A DNA stretch of 64,000 bases. Source: Thereva unica. Its lineage: Eukaryota > Arthropoda > Insecta > Diptera > Therevidae. Position numbers and translations under genes: made by a program. The notes under the pieces are model-generated. The model was not told where the DNA came from, did no database searches, and saw only the letters and a list, made by a program, of their open reading frames with translations. Positions 43,345 through 54,630 of the stretch are shown here, one piece after another; position 1 is the first letter of the stretch; each line of letters opens with the position of its first letter. The stretch is taken from NCBI GenBank assembly GCA_949987705.1, contig OX465286.1, forward strand, positions 23,516,396 to 23,580,395, read 5' to 3'.

Positions 43345-45649
43345 AAGCTAGAAGACGTACCATTGAGCCATGCATATTTCAAGAAGGAATATTTCGAAGC
43401 CATAAAGAAGGTATACCACAAATACTTTGAGATCGTCGGGGCCAACATAACCGAGCTCAAAGATGCAGCATCGTCACAACCCCCAGGGCCCATGTTGGAC
43501 TTGCAATTGGACGACGAGGAGAACGACCATGAAGCTGAAGCAGGTGCTAAGGCATATCAACCATCTAAGGGGGCCATCAAGAAGTTGATCAAAACAGGTC
43601 AACCGGCTGTTAATCATACAGCAGCTCCCGAGAGTAATACAGAGAATAATGACCAAATTGTGAAGCTGATAAGGAGGCAAGGAGCGATCATGCAGTCACT
43701 TGATCGGCTTCTGACACAAACACTTGCGGACAGACAAGCGCAACCCAAGCAGTACTCGGAGCTACAATTAAAATCAATTGACGGCTATTGGGCTCAGGTT
43801 GAGCAGTACCACCAAACTATTTGCGAACTAAGCGATGACCCACAGGCAGTCGGCTATAATATGGAGGTATACCTTCAATTGGAGCAGTTGGTCCAAGCAG
43901 GAATATTGCACTTAACACAAAAATTGGAAGTGCAAGATGTGCCTCAGCAAGTTACCACGCAACACTACTCCACTTCAATTAACCAGCCAAGCATGATGCA
44001 GCTTCCCAAGATCAGCATCCCGAAATACTCTACAGAAAGCGCGGCTGGGATAAAATCCTTACATGATGTAACTCAAGAATGCCTGCTAGGCCTTCAAAAT
44101 TTAAACATATCTACTAATGATTGGGATCCATTATTGGTGCATCTTTTAATCAAAAAGCTCGATAGAAATACTCATAGCCTATACGAGCAGTCATTAAAGG
44201 AACCCAGGAATCTTCAGCCAGTAAAGGAACTACTGGAGTTCTTAGAGACGAGGTTTCAATCACTGGAGACTTTAGGTAACAAAGGCAGACACCATGAGGC
44301 ACACCAAGTGCGGCAGTCAACAGTTAAGGCGCTGTCATCAACTTCCAGTGCACCACATAGTTGCAGCATATGCAAGGCCAGCCACCCGTTATATTTCTGC
44401 AAGGAGTTCCTCCAGTTATCTCCGAACAACAGACTCAATTTAGTAAGAAGAAACAAACTTTGTGCTAATTGTCTCAAACCTGGGCATGCAGCAGCTGTTT
44501 GTAGCCTAAGGAGTTGCAAGAAATGCAACAGCAAACACAATTCACTTCTTCATATAGATAGAAACACCAATAGTGTGCCAGCAGTAAAGAATATACCAGT
44601 AAACCAATCAACTACTCCAGAGGCAGCAGCTAAGCCAGAAAACAAGACAGACAATTATTTCACTCTTGCTACACAAAACAATATGAGAGAAAGACGTTAT
44701 GTCCTATTAGGCACCGGCATGATAAATATCAGCAACGGTAAGGGCCTAACAATATCCTGCAGAGTTATACTAGATTCCGGCTCCCAGGTGAACGTTATTA
44801 CCGAAAGAGTTTGTAAAAAACTTGGATTAACTCATCGACCGGCAGTTACAATTATCGAAGGCATTTGGGAAATGAAGCAGAGAGCTCAAAAAAGAGTAAA
44901 CATACTGATGCAATCAACAACCTCAGGGTTCTCAAGACGTTTAGAGGCATTAGTGGAACCACAAATTATAGCTCCTCAACCAGCCGAGGAGATAGACACC
45001 AGCTTATGGGACATTCCAAAGAACATACCTCTTGCAGATTCTACATTCAACCATCGTGCAGCAATTGACGTATTGATCGGAGCAGAATTCTACCATGAAC
45101 TTTTATCTGTCGGCCAAATCAATTTAGGCAAAGGATTGCCAGTACTACAAAATTCTGTCTTAGGATGGATCGTCGCAGGAAGGATAGATGGAATGACACA
45201 ACCCAAATCATTTTGCGGAATTGAAGGCAATCATGATATCAACAGCACCATAGAACGATTCTGGAAACTGGAAGAAATTGACACTTCTCACGCCGCTTTG
45301 ACACCTGCCGAAAAACGCTGCGAAGAGCACTTCATTCAGACCGTTAGAAGAAGCTCCGAAGGTCGCTTCATAGTAAAGTTACCCTTTAACCAAGATTCAG
45401 CGCAGCTGGGTGAATCGATCGACATTGCACTTAGAAGATTCACTTCACTTGAGAAGAAGTTAAGCCGACATGAAGACCTTAAATTGGAATATACGAAGTT
45501 CTTGGATGAATACTCTCAACTAGGGCACATGCAAGAAGTGCCTATTAGATCAATCCGTCACCCATACTACTTTCTCCCACACCATTGTGTCTTGAAGCCA
45601 GAAAGTAGCACCATCAAACTCAGGGTAGTGTTTGACGCATCGTGTAAAA
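43345..45649 (+). pseudogene. Bel/Pao gag-protease-RT start
   Basis: Open from the Harbinger boundary to the hAT junction. Order: amphipathic gag; a shortened DUF1759-type core in which LPKISIPKY (near 44010) runs straight into STESAAGIKSLHDVTQECL, implying an internal in-frame deletion; Cys/His knuckles CSICKASHPLYFCKEF near 44364 and CANCLKPGHAAAVC near 44461; aspartic protease VILDSGSQVNVIT near 44767; GAEFYHELL and GWIVAGR before the linker; then FWKLEEID, the pre-RT segment and the RT start LRVVFDASCKT near 45620. Beyond 45649 the frame runs into hAT sequence. RT catalytic motifs are not present. Confidence 0.85.
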
Positions 45650-46632
45650 CAGGCCTGTCCAACGTGTGGCTCTTGAGCCATAAGTGGCTCCTTCGATTTA
45701 TTTTGTGGCTCCCAACTAAATTCTGCATTAACAAGTTCAAAAACTAAATTCCACATAAAAAAATCTAAATAAAAAATGTATAAATGGATTCCATAATTTA
45801 AAATGCCAAGAAAGCATTTTTTACGGTTTACGCGATAGGAGATAGGTGTCTATCTAATACTATTGTAACTTATTCTATTCACCACCACTGTTGAGATCAA
45901 ATATGTGAAACTAATACCTAGTTTATAGCAGAAAAATTAAATCGATTTAACTCAAAGCTACGTCAAAATTTCGATTTAGCGTATAAACGGGTATTAAATA
46001 CATTCTTACAACTGTGGCTTAAGCCGAAACATTTCGGTTTAAGCCATAATCCGAATTACCTCATTTATAGGGTAAAAAGTTTTGGATGATCCATAATTCG
46101 AATTATTTTTGGAGTAGCTATAAACTAGGTATAAGGCCATCTCAAGTACTCGGGATGGCCTTGGTAAAACCATAAATTCAACCCAAATGTCACTACATGG
46201 ATGGAACCGTTGAAATTTTTAAAAATTATAAGAAAATAATTTTTAATTGAAGTAGGCGTATATTTAAAAGTCAAAAATCATCCTTGTTAAAGCTTATATT
46301 TTTATATAAAGTGGATCTTTTGTAGTAATTTTGTTAACTTTAATTGTTTGTAAGTATATTTTGTTGATTCTATAATTTCTATGTTGCCAATTTCATCAAA
46401 TTTGCGTGTTTTGTATTAAAATCCCTTTTTAGAAATGGCAGAGAAACGCAAACGGAATGAAAATCGGCAATATCAAGAAAGCTGAGAAAACGATTATTTT
46501 AACATTATGGTTAAGGACACTGTGGTTTGTTTAATTTGCAGAACTACATTCCAAACATGTAAGAGCTCAAATATTAGGAGACATTACATGACTCGGCATA
46601 CTAATTTTCATCATCTTGTTAGGTTTGTTGGA
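45650..46632 (+). mobile_element. hAT-type transposon relic
   Basis: The left end CAGGCCTGTCCAACGTGTGG starts in the Bel/Pao RT at 45650 and looks like a hAT terminus. The DNA up to 46430 has no gene. A BED zinc finger follows at 46437. The catalytic part of the transposase and the right terminus are missing in the window; DNA from 46633 has no recognised origin. Confidence 0.65.
46437..46632 (+). pseudogene. BED-finger N-terminus of a hAT transposase
   Basis: From ATG 46437: a basic start (MAEKRKRNEN), a TGA at 46482-46484 at a position where a Trp would fit, then VVCLICRTTFQTCKSSNIRRH and MTRHTNF. The pattern C-x2-C...H-x4-H (CLIC, RRHYMTRH) is a BED-type zinc finger, which binds transposon ends. 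The frame is lost after about 46632 and the DDE domain is not seen. Confidence 0.75.
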
Positions 46633-46997
46633 TGAACTAAAATAAAAAGAAGTTAATAATAAAAAAAAAAGAATTATATGTGATGTTACCTAGCTATGTC
46701 CCCTGAGTGTTGTTAAAAAGAAAACTGAGGCTGCTGATCCAAATTCTTTTTAGATGACGAGCAAGCCATGGGATAGAAGAAACCTGGAAGGCAGTGAGGA
46801 TGAGAAAAGGCAACAACTTTAGTCCCCTAGCAGCACCTACAGTGGCCGTATAGTGCATATTGGCGGTAGTCCTGGAAGTCTCCGCAGTGGAGGAAGCTAC
46901 TATTAAATTATTAAATGTTTATAACTTGATCAAATTGCGTAGAAATATTATGTAAACTAGTTGGGATGTGGGTTCGACCCGTTCGGTCCACACGATC
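46633..46997. other. Unassigned DNA
   Basis: No gene or terminal repeat recognised. The stretch 46750-46900 is less AT-rich and could be an old element fragment. Confidence 0.45.
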
Positions 46998-47199
46998 AAC
47001 TTCCCAGTATGATGGATGTTGAATATTATGATTGGATATATTAATAATAAATGAACAATTGGCAATATAGAATAATGTATGACACTGAGAGTTTGTCACA
47101 ATTGTTTATCAATATTTTCGCTAAAATGTCAAACTAAATGTGCGCACTTACAAGATTAGGATGACGAAAATGTATATAAAATTGATGTTTTAATGTTTT

Positions 47200-47835
47200 T
47201 CGGCACCTCAATGAAGTCGAAATAGTTTTTAGTTCGCGCGGTATCGTGCAGGTACAAAAATCACTTAAGTCACTTAAACCAAAAAACCTCTGGACGGAAT
47301 ATTATAAAAATCTTTTCAGATTATATTGTCGCTAATACGCTTCGAACGGCACCTCAAGTAAGTCAATATCTTTTGTGGTTCGGGCCATATCGTGCAGGTA
47401 CAAAAATCACTTACGCCGCTTAAACAAAAAAACGGCTGGACCGAATTTTATGAAAATCTTTTCAGATCATATTTTGGTTAATACTCTTCGAACGGCACGT
47501 CAACTAAGTCGATATATTTTATAGTTCGCGGGATATCGTGCAGGTACAACAATCACTTAAGTCATTTAAACCAAAAAACCGCTGGACCGAATATTATAAA
47601 AATCTTTTCAGATTATATTGTCGCTAATACGCTTCGAACGGCACCTCAAGTAAGTCAATATCTTTCGTGGTTCGGGCGATATCGTGCAGGTACAAAAATC
47701 ACTTACGTCGCTTAAACAAAAAAACGGCTGGACCGAATTTCATGAAAATCTTTTCAGATCATATTTCGGTTAATACGCTTCGAACGACACCTCAACGAAG
47801 CCGATATCAGTTTTGGTTCGCGCGATATCGTGCAG
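47200..47835. repeat. 146-bp tandem repeat, alternating dimer
   Basis: About 4.4 units; CGAACGGCACCTCAA recurs near 47340, 47487, 47633 and (as CGAACGACACCTCAA) 47779. Units 1 and 3 share AATCACTTAAGTCA and ATTATATTGTCGC, units 2 and 4 share AATCACTTACG and TTCAGATCATATTT, so the array alternates two variants. Confidence 0.85.
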
Positions 47836-47863
47836 GAAAAAATGACCACATCCGTACGCACAT

Positions 47864-47886
47864 ACACACACACACACACACACACA
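47864..47886. repeat. (CA)n microsatellite
   Basis: Short CACACACA run just after the tandem array. Confidence 0.9.
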
Positions 47887-48003
47887 TACTTCCTCCCAAT
47901 TTTTTGCTTAAAATGCTCCTGGAGCCTTGAAAGATGAAAATACGTTGAAATTTTCGATTTCGATTTTCGGACCGATTACAATAACTTCCTATACTGGGAA
48001 GTT

Positions 48004-48207
48004 AACAATGAAGTTGTAAGCGCGACAAAGGGCTTCCCCAACGACCCTAACCTCCTTATGGCTCACCACGGTTTTCTCCAGGAAATCCAGATTCTTGGCA
48101 AATTGTTGTCGGTGAAGGGGCTGACCAGCAGGCAGGGCGAAGCTCCAACGGGTATGTTTTGTAAATTAATTGTCCACCTCAGGAACTCTAGAAATGTGGC
48201 CGGGGGC
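48004..48207. other. Unassigned DNA before the gypsy LTR
   Basis: Moderately GC-rich stretch with no recognised gene. It is the immediate 5' flank of the LTR at 48208. Confidence 0.4.
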
Positions 48208-48985
48208 TGTCAAGCCCCACTATAATACTCGAAACCCAGGCTAGCCCGGCCTCTAGATTTTTTCCGGGGATGGAAAAGGGAATGTCCAGGACCCAGTGCG
48301 TCTCCCGGAACCAAAAATTAAATTTTAATAATAATATTATATTCCCGATTCGAACCGGGTTAAACCGTTGGAAGGCGAACTGGAAATCCCTAAAATAGTG
48401 GGCATTTCTCCTTATAAACAGGGCCCCTGAAGCGGTCAGTCTCTTAGTTACTGGAAAGACAATAGAAGTGCAAGTGAAAAGTGAAAGTGTGCCAAAGTTT
48501 ACTCAAAAATTATTGGAGGATTTTTTTTTGTGGAAAGTACTGAAGACGGAGGGTCGCTGGAGGAGTCCTTGCCTGCGCGGAGTATTAACTAGAGTTGAGT
48601 ACCTTTTTTTTTTCATATATATAAAAATATATTGTTAATATATATTATTAATATACCATATTGAGTACCTTTTTTATATATATAAAATTATATTGAAGAT
48701 ATTGAATATATCTGTGCATCAGGTGAAGGATACCCTGTTTTTTTTTGTGTATGAATAAAGCGATCACGGCGAATCTTTGTTTTTTTATATTTTAATTTAC
48801 ATATATAAGTATCGAAGGTTAATATTGTGGGTTCAAGCCCCACGATTGGTAAGATAGGTTCGTAGAGCTGAAAATTACGTGGCGCCCATTTTTAGTATAA
48901 GCAAATTTTCCCTCAAAAGTTTACTTTGGGACCACACCCTACGCTGAGCGCGGCCGAGCCTTGCGTGTAAAATTAGCACGTAACA
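48208..48985 (+). repeat. Gypsy 5' LTR (ends inferred)
   Basis: Bounded by TGTCAAGCCCC and GCACGTAACA, i.e. TGT...ACA, with the PBS two bases later. It contains a plausible promoter (CTTATAAACAGG near 48411, then TCAGTCTCTTAG as a possible initiator) and AATAAA near 48754, as expected for U3, R and U5. There is no second LTR in the window, so the left end is provisional. Confidence 0.65.
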
Positions 48986-48987
48986 AA

Positions 48988-49003
48988 TGGCGCCCAACGT
49001 GTC
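48988..49003 (+). promoter_or_regulatory. Gypsy primer binding site, tRNA-Lys type
   Basis: TGGCGCCCAACGTGTC lies two bases after the LTR. TGGCGCCCAACGTG is a lysine-tRNA-type PBS core known from retroviruses and LTR elements. Confidence 0.8.
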
Positions 49004-50432
49004 TTAAAAGTGATTTAAAATTGCAATAAAGGAGGGAAATTAAATAAATTTATACGTTAGAATTTATAGACATATTTTCTTTTTGTGAGTGAAGTGACAA
49101 GTGTCAGAGATCGTTGCTGAAAAGCATTTGAAAAAGGAAAAGGAAAAGGAAGGAAATTTAAGGCGAATAAACTAAGCCCTCAGATTTCTTCCAAGAAATT
49201 TTTACCGGCATTGGAACCGGGTAAGGTGATTAGCTTTAACAGCCGCCATTTTATAAGGCGGATGCTATATTAGGGAAATTGAAAATTTTTTTTTTCGTAA
49301 ACAACGTGTGGCGGAGGGAATAAATAAATAATATTAACTACTAGTATTATAGTGATATTTTCTCCTTCGTTGTATGTTTTGTTGGGTGTAATATACCCAA
49401 AATTATTTTCTACGAAAGTCCATAGAAGTTTCAGCTTACTGACATTACCATCAGTCATAATCAGGTAGTCAGGATTAGTCAAACAGCTGGACAATTAATC
49501 AATTGAGTGCGATATAAGGGGAAAACGAGTGATAGGAGAGCGAGAGTAACGAGAAGCATCAAGTCGCATAGCATCGAAAGGTTGAGCAACATTAGGTCGA
49601 GCGGCGCAACCTGGCAACAAGTTGTGCAACATTCACAGATCACGCCACCCAACCGCGTGGTTCTCTGGGGACTCAATTGTTTGAGGATTGCGAATTGTTT
49701 TAATTTTTTTTATTACTTACCGAGTCTAAGTCCAAGGGGCAACGTGCAAGACTAGGCTGATTTGCGGGACGTTGCGGTAGCCTTAATTAATTGTTTTTTT
49801 TTCCTTCTGTTCCAGCACCAGACAGAATAATTTTTTTTTTTATGCACAGACTTCACAAACACAGATTTCACATTCACAGATTTCATCATTGAATTTATTT
49901 TATTTCATTTTGAATTTATTTTATTTTAATTTATTTTTTTTACGGCCATAACTCAAACCGACACTTTTTTCCGACACTTCCACGCGCCCGCGTCACCAAG
50001 TACTGAAGTAAATATAAATTGAGTGATTGGAAATTGAGAGCCAAGCTTCTAATTTTTTTTTCTCTCTCCTCGGTTATTTCAGCTATGATCCAGTGACCTA
50101 CATCTATCGTTATTATTACAATTGCTCGACACCCTTGCTTGGTTTGTATTGTTTTCTCTCCTCTTTCGTTTTGTTTTGATTTTGTTTTGGTTGAGTATCG
50201 TTCTATCCCTTGACACCTTGACTTCGGTTGAAGATTTTTTTTTGGGTTAAAGATAGTGTTTTTTTCCTTGTCGACTATTTCTGGGGTACTAGCCTGCGGC
50301 ACTTGCGCATTCGTTGTTTTGGTCGATTTTTTTGCGGTTGAGATACTTCCTTGTGGTAGTTTGCGACATTTTACTTTTGAGGACTGAACCTCAGTCCAAT
50401 TCGGTGGTTGTTTTTCTGTTTGAGGCATTGAA
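49004..50432 (+). other. Gypsy leader
   Basis: About 1.4 kb between PBS and gag. No + strand gene is supported. A 162-codon Lys/Thr-rich open frame on the - strand (50428-49940) ends just before gag and is treated as chance. Confidence 0.5.
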
Positions 50433-51727
50433 ATGGAAGTAAATAGGCTTAATCAGGACGAGCTGTCCTATGAGATGACAATTAGGGGTTTGCCGACGGG
50501 TAAGGTGGAGGAGATGAGAGCTGCCCTCCGATCGGCCTTAAAAGTGGAAAAGGAAGGCAAAATAATATTGGTCGAGCCTTACCCCTATTCCTACGAGGAA
50601 GACACCCAAGCTTTACATAGGAAGTTAAGCGAAATCAACACCTTGCAGGAAACCTTTCAAGGCGACTCAGAGTCAAGTGAGTACAGGAAGCTAATCACAA
50701 AAATTGAGTGGTCCTTAGCCAGGGTGAACCGCATGAAGGTGGCTGATGACGCGGAGAAGAAGGAAAAAGCTCGCATTAGGGGCGAGTTGATCGTGTCTTT
50801 AGGAGCTTTGTATACGATGGCGGAAGGGGATGACCCTGATGACGAATCCTCCGAAGTGGCCGCCGAATTATCCCTCCCCGCCGCGGTAATGACGACAAAT
50901 AGGGCTCAGGCCCAGATACACAAATGGGGAATTAAATTCACCGGCGAGCAAGGACAATCGGTAAGTTCTTTCCTGGAGCGAGTGAACGAAATGGCAGAGG
51001 CGAGAGGTATAAACCGAGGACAGCTATATCGATCAGCCCTGGACTTATTTGGAGGACGCGCACTAATTGGTATCGGGCCAACAAGGGCTCCTTGCACTCT
51101 TGGAATGACTTGGTCAAGGAGTTGAGGAAAGAGTTCCTGCCACCGGACTACGATGAGCGACTGCTGGAAGAGATACGGAGAAGGACGCAAGGAAAAGACG
51201 AATCCATGGGCATCTATGTATCCCTTATGAAGAATATGTTCGCACGGCTGAACGAGCCCCTTTCGGAAAAGGAGCAACTAAAAATCCTGAGGAGGACTGT
51301 CCACCCTTTCTACCAAACGCAACTGGGGTTGCGCGAAATAGAGTCAATAACCGAAATGGTGGAGCTAGGTCGCAAGCTCGAGACAATAAGGTCGGCGGCC
51401 GAGGCTTTCATTCCTCCCCCTTCAAGACGAAACCACTCCTTGCTGGAACCTGATTTAGCCTACATTGGATGCGAACCTCAAGCGATAGCAGCAGTAGAAA
51501 CCTCAAACCAACACAGGAGGGCGAGTACGACAGGGAATGAGAGGAGGTGCTTCCGATGTGGACGTATGGGACATTTCGCTAGGAATTGTCGAGTTTTACG
51601 TTGTTTTGGTTGTGGAGCTCCAGGGACGGTTCGCTCGCAGTGTACTAGATGCAACGAAAGGCTATCAAGTTCAAGGGAACAACAGGAGGCACAAGGATCG
51701 GGAAACGATCAAGGAGCCCGAGCCTAG
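50433..51727 (+). pseudogene. Gypsy gag with frameshift
   Basis: Gag from ATG 50433. The N-terminal half (YEMTIRGLPTGKVEEMRAAL) is a charged helical region of the kind found in insect gypsy gags. The capsid-like core includes KFTGEQGQSVSSFLERVNEM near 50935 and, after a frameshift near 51080-51095, WNDLVKELRKEFLPPDYDE and RRTQGKDESMGIYVSLM. Knuckles follow: CFRCGRMGHFARNC near 51550 (complete CCHC) and CFGCGAPGTVRSQC near 51603, in which the His is replaced by Thr. It ends at the TAG 51725-51727. Confidence 0.85.
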
Positions 51728-51839
51728 ACGGCGAGCCGGGTAATCCACAGAACGCCGTACGTAACCATCGGGAAACCAACAGAGCTTCGGCAATCAAGTC
51801 CGTCCCCGAGAGTAGAGGTAGCACAGCACGCGAACGTGG

Positions 51840-53645
51840 ATTACATTTTCTTTAGTAAAGAAAACGACGATCGACCTCACCTTTTGGTGGAGATTCTTGG
51901 TGTGAAATTTTGCGCGGGCCAGGTTGGGAGAAGTTGGATAAAATGAAAGTGAAGATTAAAAACACACCGAGGAAGGTAATTAATGTAGCCGATGGAAGGG
52001 TAGTTAAGGTATTAGGAAAAGTGGACATCCCCATTGCGGTAGAAGGGAGAGTGAAGGTCAAGGAGGTGCTGGTAACTCCGGATTTACCACACACACTCAT
52101 TCTGGGCGTAGACTTTTGCAAAAAGATGAAAATGGTGACAGATTTCGAGGATGACAGTTGGTGGTTTAAAGAGCAGGAGGCCGAGGTTCGACTACACGCT
52201 TTGGAGAGTAAATCGAAACTTCCGGAAAGACAGCAAATGGAATTGGGAGAGGTTGTCGAGGAGGCCAAACAGAAAATGGGGACGAAACTGGGATGCACAA
52301 ATATTGTGGAGCATGCGATTGAAGCGGAATCGCCACCCATCAAACAACGGTATTACCCTATGTCTCCAGCAATGCAGAAGATTGTAAACGAACAGTTAGA
52401 AGAAATGTTGCAAGCTGGAGTAGTGGAACCCTCCAACAGCGCATGGTCTTCGCCAGTGGTGCCAGTAAAGAAGAAAGACGGGAAATATCGCTTCTGCGTC
52501 GACTTCAGGAAACTGAATAAAGTAACCAAGAAGGACGCGTACCCTTTGCCATTCGTCTCAGCCACTTTAGATAAGTTGCGGGACGCCAAGTACTTATCGT
52601 CTTTAGACATTAAGTCGGCTTTTTGGCAAGTTCCAATGGAGGAGAAGTCCAAGCAATTTACCGCCTTCACCATTCCGGGCAGCGGTTGTTTCATTTCAAT
52701 AGGATGCCCTTTGGGCTGACCAATTCACCTGCAACATGGCAACGCCTGATTGACCGAGTGCTGTCCGGAACCCTGGACGATAAAGTATTTGTTTACCTGG
52801 ATGATGTAATTATTGTGACCCAGACCTTTGAAGAACATAAGGAAGTACTGAAGGAAGTTTTGGACAAAATTGGGAGAGCAGGGCTCGTCATCAACTTTGA
52901 TAAATGTGAATTTTGCAGAGCGGAATTAAAATATTTAGGGTACGTTGTGGGAGAGAATGGGCTGCATGTTGACCCGGAGAAGGTAGAGAGTGTCCTAAAT
53001 ATCGCAACTCCAAGGTCAGTATCTGATGTAAGAAAATTTATAGGCACCATATCGTGGTACCGACGGTTTGTCCCTAACTTCGCGACACTTATTGCTCCGA
53101 TAACAGCCTTGTTAAAGAAAAGGACTAAGTTCATCTGGTCATTGCAATGCGAGGAAGCCTTTCGTAGAGCGAAAGAGTGTTTAGTTAGTGCACCCATCCT
53201 TACTTGCCCGAACTTTGAATACCCGTTTGTGATCCATACAGATGCTTCTGGCTACGGCCTAGGAGCCGTTCTCACACAACACATCGAGGAGCAAGATAAA
53301 GTGATCGCCTATCTCAGTAGGTCGTTGAATCGGGCAGAGCGGAATTATTCAACCACGGAACGCGAGTGTCTTGCAGTATTGTGGGCGATCGAAAAGTTGC
53401 GGCCATATATTGAAGGAACGAGCTTCACCGTCGTTACAGACCACTCATCTTTAGTCTGGCTGCATAACCTGAAGGATCCCACAGGCCGGCTGGCACGATG
53501 GGCCATCAGGCTACAGCAATATGACTTTAATATTGTACACCGGAAAGGTAAAGAACATCTACTCCCTGATTTGTTATCACGATCAGTCCCAGTTGTAGAT
53601 TGTCTCCACGACGACACACCGACATCACTCAAGGATCCTTGGTAG
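51840..53645 (+). pseudogene. Gypsy protease remnant, RT and RNase H
   Basis: The protease segment (near 51880-52130) starts LLVEILGVKFCA but jumps directly to RGPGWEKLDKM, so the DTG/DSG active-site loop is missing; TLILGVDFCKKM near 52095 is the protease C-terminal end. RT follows: RYYPMSPAMQKIV, SSPVVPVKKKDGKYRFCVDFR near 52448, LSSLDIKSAFWQ near 52600 (first Asp), then a frameshift near 52680, MPFGLTNSPATWQR, and YLDDVIIV near 52793 (catalytic). RNase H: IHTDASGYGLGAVL near 53235, ERECLAVLWAIEKL near 53360 and VTDHSSLVWL near 53430. The frame ends at 53643-53645. Confidence 0.9.
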
Positions 53646-54024
53646 TAGGTATGGGGACGGTTGAGACTGGGAACTAGGTCAATTTCACCGCCCATCGAAT
53701 CTGGGTCAAGGCCATCAATCAATAACCTGTTGGTGGCCATGGATCTAGGTCACGGTCTACGACCGTGGGACTGGTTTGCTTGGGCGGGACCTGGGTCAGG
53801 GTCGGTCGGTGGCTTGGGACTCGGTGGGGACGGGCTCGGCTAGGGACTCGGTGGGGACGGGCTGGGCTGGGCTGGGGACTCGGCTGGGGACCCGGTGGGG
53901 GCTGGTAGGTAATAGATTAAATACTTGTTTACACTTGGAAGAAAAGCGAAAGTGGGCTTCTATAGGTGCCCAAAAAGAAACCTAAAAAACGACTAGGGAG
54001 GGATCATAATAAAAAACAATATGG
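53646..54024. repeat. GC-rich minisatellite (GGGACTCGGTGGGGACGGGCT)
   Basis: Between about 53740 and 53915 there are irregular tandem copies of TGGGACTCGGTGGGGAC and GGGCTGGGCTGGG. Strong G bias on the + strand gives many G runs. Open frames across it are repeat artefacts. The rest of the interval has no recognised feature. Confidence 0.75.
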
Positions 54025-54026
54025 TA

Positions 54027-54624
54027 GGGGAGAGTGGGGTAATACGGGAACAGTTTTGTTAAGAGCTCATAAAAACTAAATATATAATTATTTCTTTATT
54101 TTTTAACGTTGCATCCCTTAGTTTAGTTTATTAGTTTTCGTAATGTATAATAGGAATTGTTAATAATAATGTTTTTCAATAATTTATAGGGGTTTTAAAA
54201 AAAAGTGTAAAATCGGCTTTTTGAATAATCGTGGGGTAATTCGGGAAATGACACAAAGAGTGAATTAACTGACTTATACCATGATTTTATAACATAATAA
54301 ATTTATTCACATAAAAATCCTGCATCTAAACAGATAAAATCCTGACGAATACTTTTCGCATATTTACTTTGTTTTCAGGTTCAAAAACTGTTACATTAGG
54401 AGTCCGCAAAGCCTCAGCCAAAAAAAACTTTGAATAGTAGCGCTTTTTAATAATTGTCCTTACGAAGTAAATAATACACGTAGTTGCGTTTAATTTTCAT
54501 GAAATAATGTGAATGGTCGATACTAACACCACTCACCACGAAATACCAACTTAAAAATATTAAAAACCCTTTAAAAATGCATTTCCCTATTTACCCGCAC
54601 TTCCCGAATTACCCCACTCTCCCC
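54027..54624. mobile_element. Palindromic TA-flanked MITE
   Basis: Inverted ends GGGGAGAGTGGGGTAATACG (54027 on) and the complement of GGGGAGAGTGGGGTAATTCG (to 54624), flanked by TA (54025-54026 and 54625-54626). The motif GTGGGGTAATTCGGGAA recurs internally (near 54230 and 54585 in inverted form). TA duplications suggest Tc1/mariner-type mobilisation. No coding sequence. Confidence 0.85.
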
Positions 54625-54630
54625 TACTTG

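Larger units (their letters stand above)
38641..45649 (+). mobile_element. Bel/Pao LTR element, 5' part, interrupted by a Harbinger
   Basis: Gag, protease and the start of RT are found at 38843-39012 and 43341-45649, with a 4.3-kb Harbinger between. RT motifs stop at VVFDASCKT (45630), where a hAT-like terminus begins, so most of RT, RNase H, integrase and the 3' LTR are missing. The 5' boundary is not defined; 38641-38842 is probably leader. Confidence 0.85.
46998..48003. mobile_element. MITE-like element with 13-bp inverted ends
   Basis: AACTTCCCAGTAT (46998-47010) and ATACTGGGAAGTT (47991-48003) are perfect inverted ends. Most of the interior is a 146-bp tandem array. No coding sequence; the target duplication could not be settled. 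Confidence 0.6.
48208..53645 (+). mobile_element. Ty3/gypsy LTR element, 3'-truncated
   Basis: 5' LTR, PBS, long leader, gag with knuckles, damaged protease, RT and RNase H in the order of Ty3/gypsy. The sequence stops matching just after RNase H (PDLLSRS near 53565); integrase and the 3' LTR are missing. Two frameshifts (near 51080 and 52680) and the protease lesion make it inactive. Confidence 0.88.

Noticed and set aside
47864..47886. CRISPR-like regularity in nearby 146-bp repeats
   Set aside because: Repeats are contiguous tandem units without spacers in a eukaryotic MITE.
48345..48362. tRNA-like B box (GGTTCGAATC) on the - strand
   Set aside because: No A box, acceptor or anticodon stem at proper distance; lies in the gypsy LTR.
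48830..48850. T-arm-like GTGGGTTCAAGCCCCAC on the + strand
   Set aside because: No surrounding cloverleaf; LTR sequence.
49940..50428. 162-codon Lys/Thr-rich open frame on the - strand just before gypsy gag
   Set aside because: No recognised family, low complexity, and it lies in the leader of an LTR element; most likely chance.
54027..54624. Idea that the TA-flanked palindrome is the Polinton terminal repeat
   Set aside because: It has its own complete inverted ends and TA duplications, so it is an independent MITE next to the Polinton.
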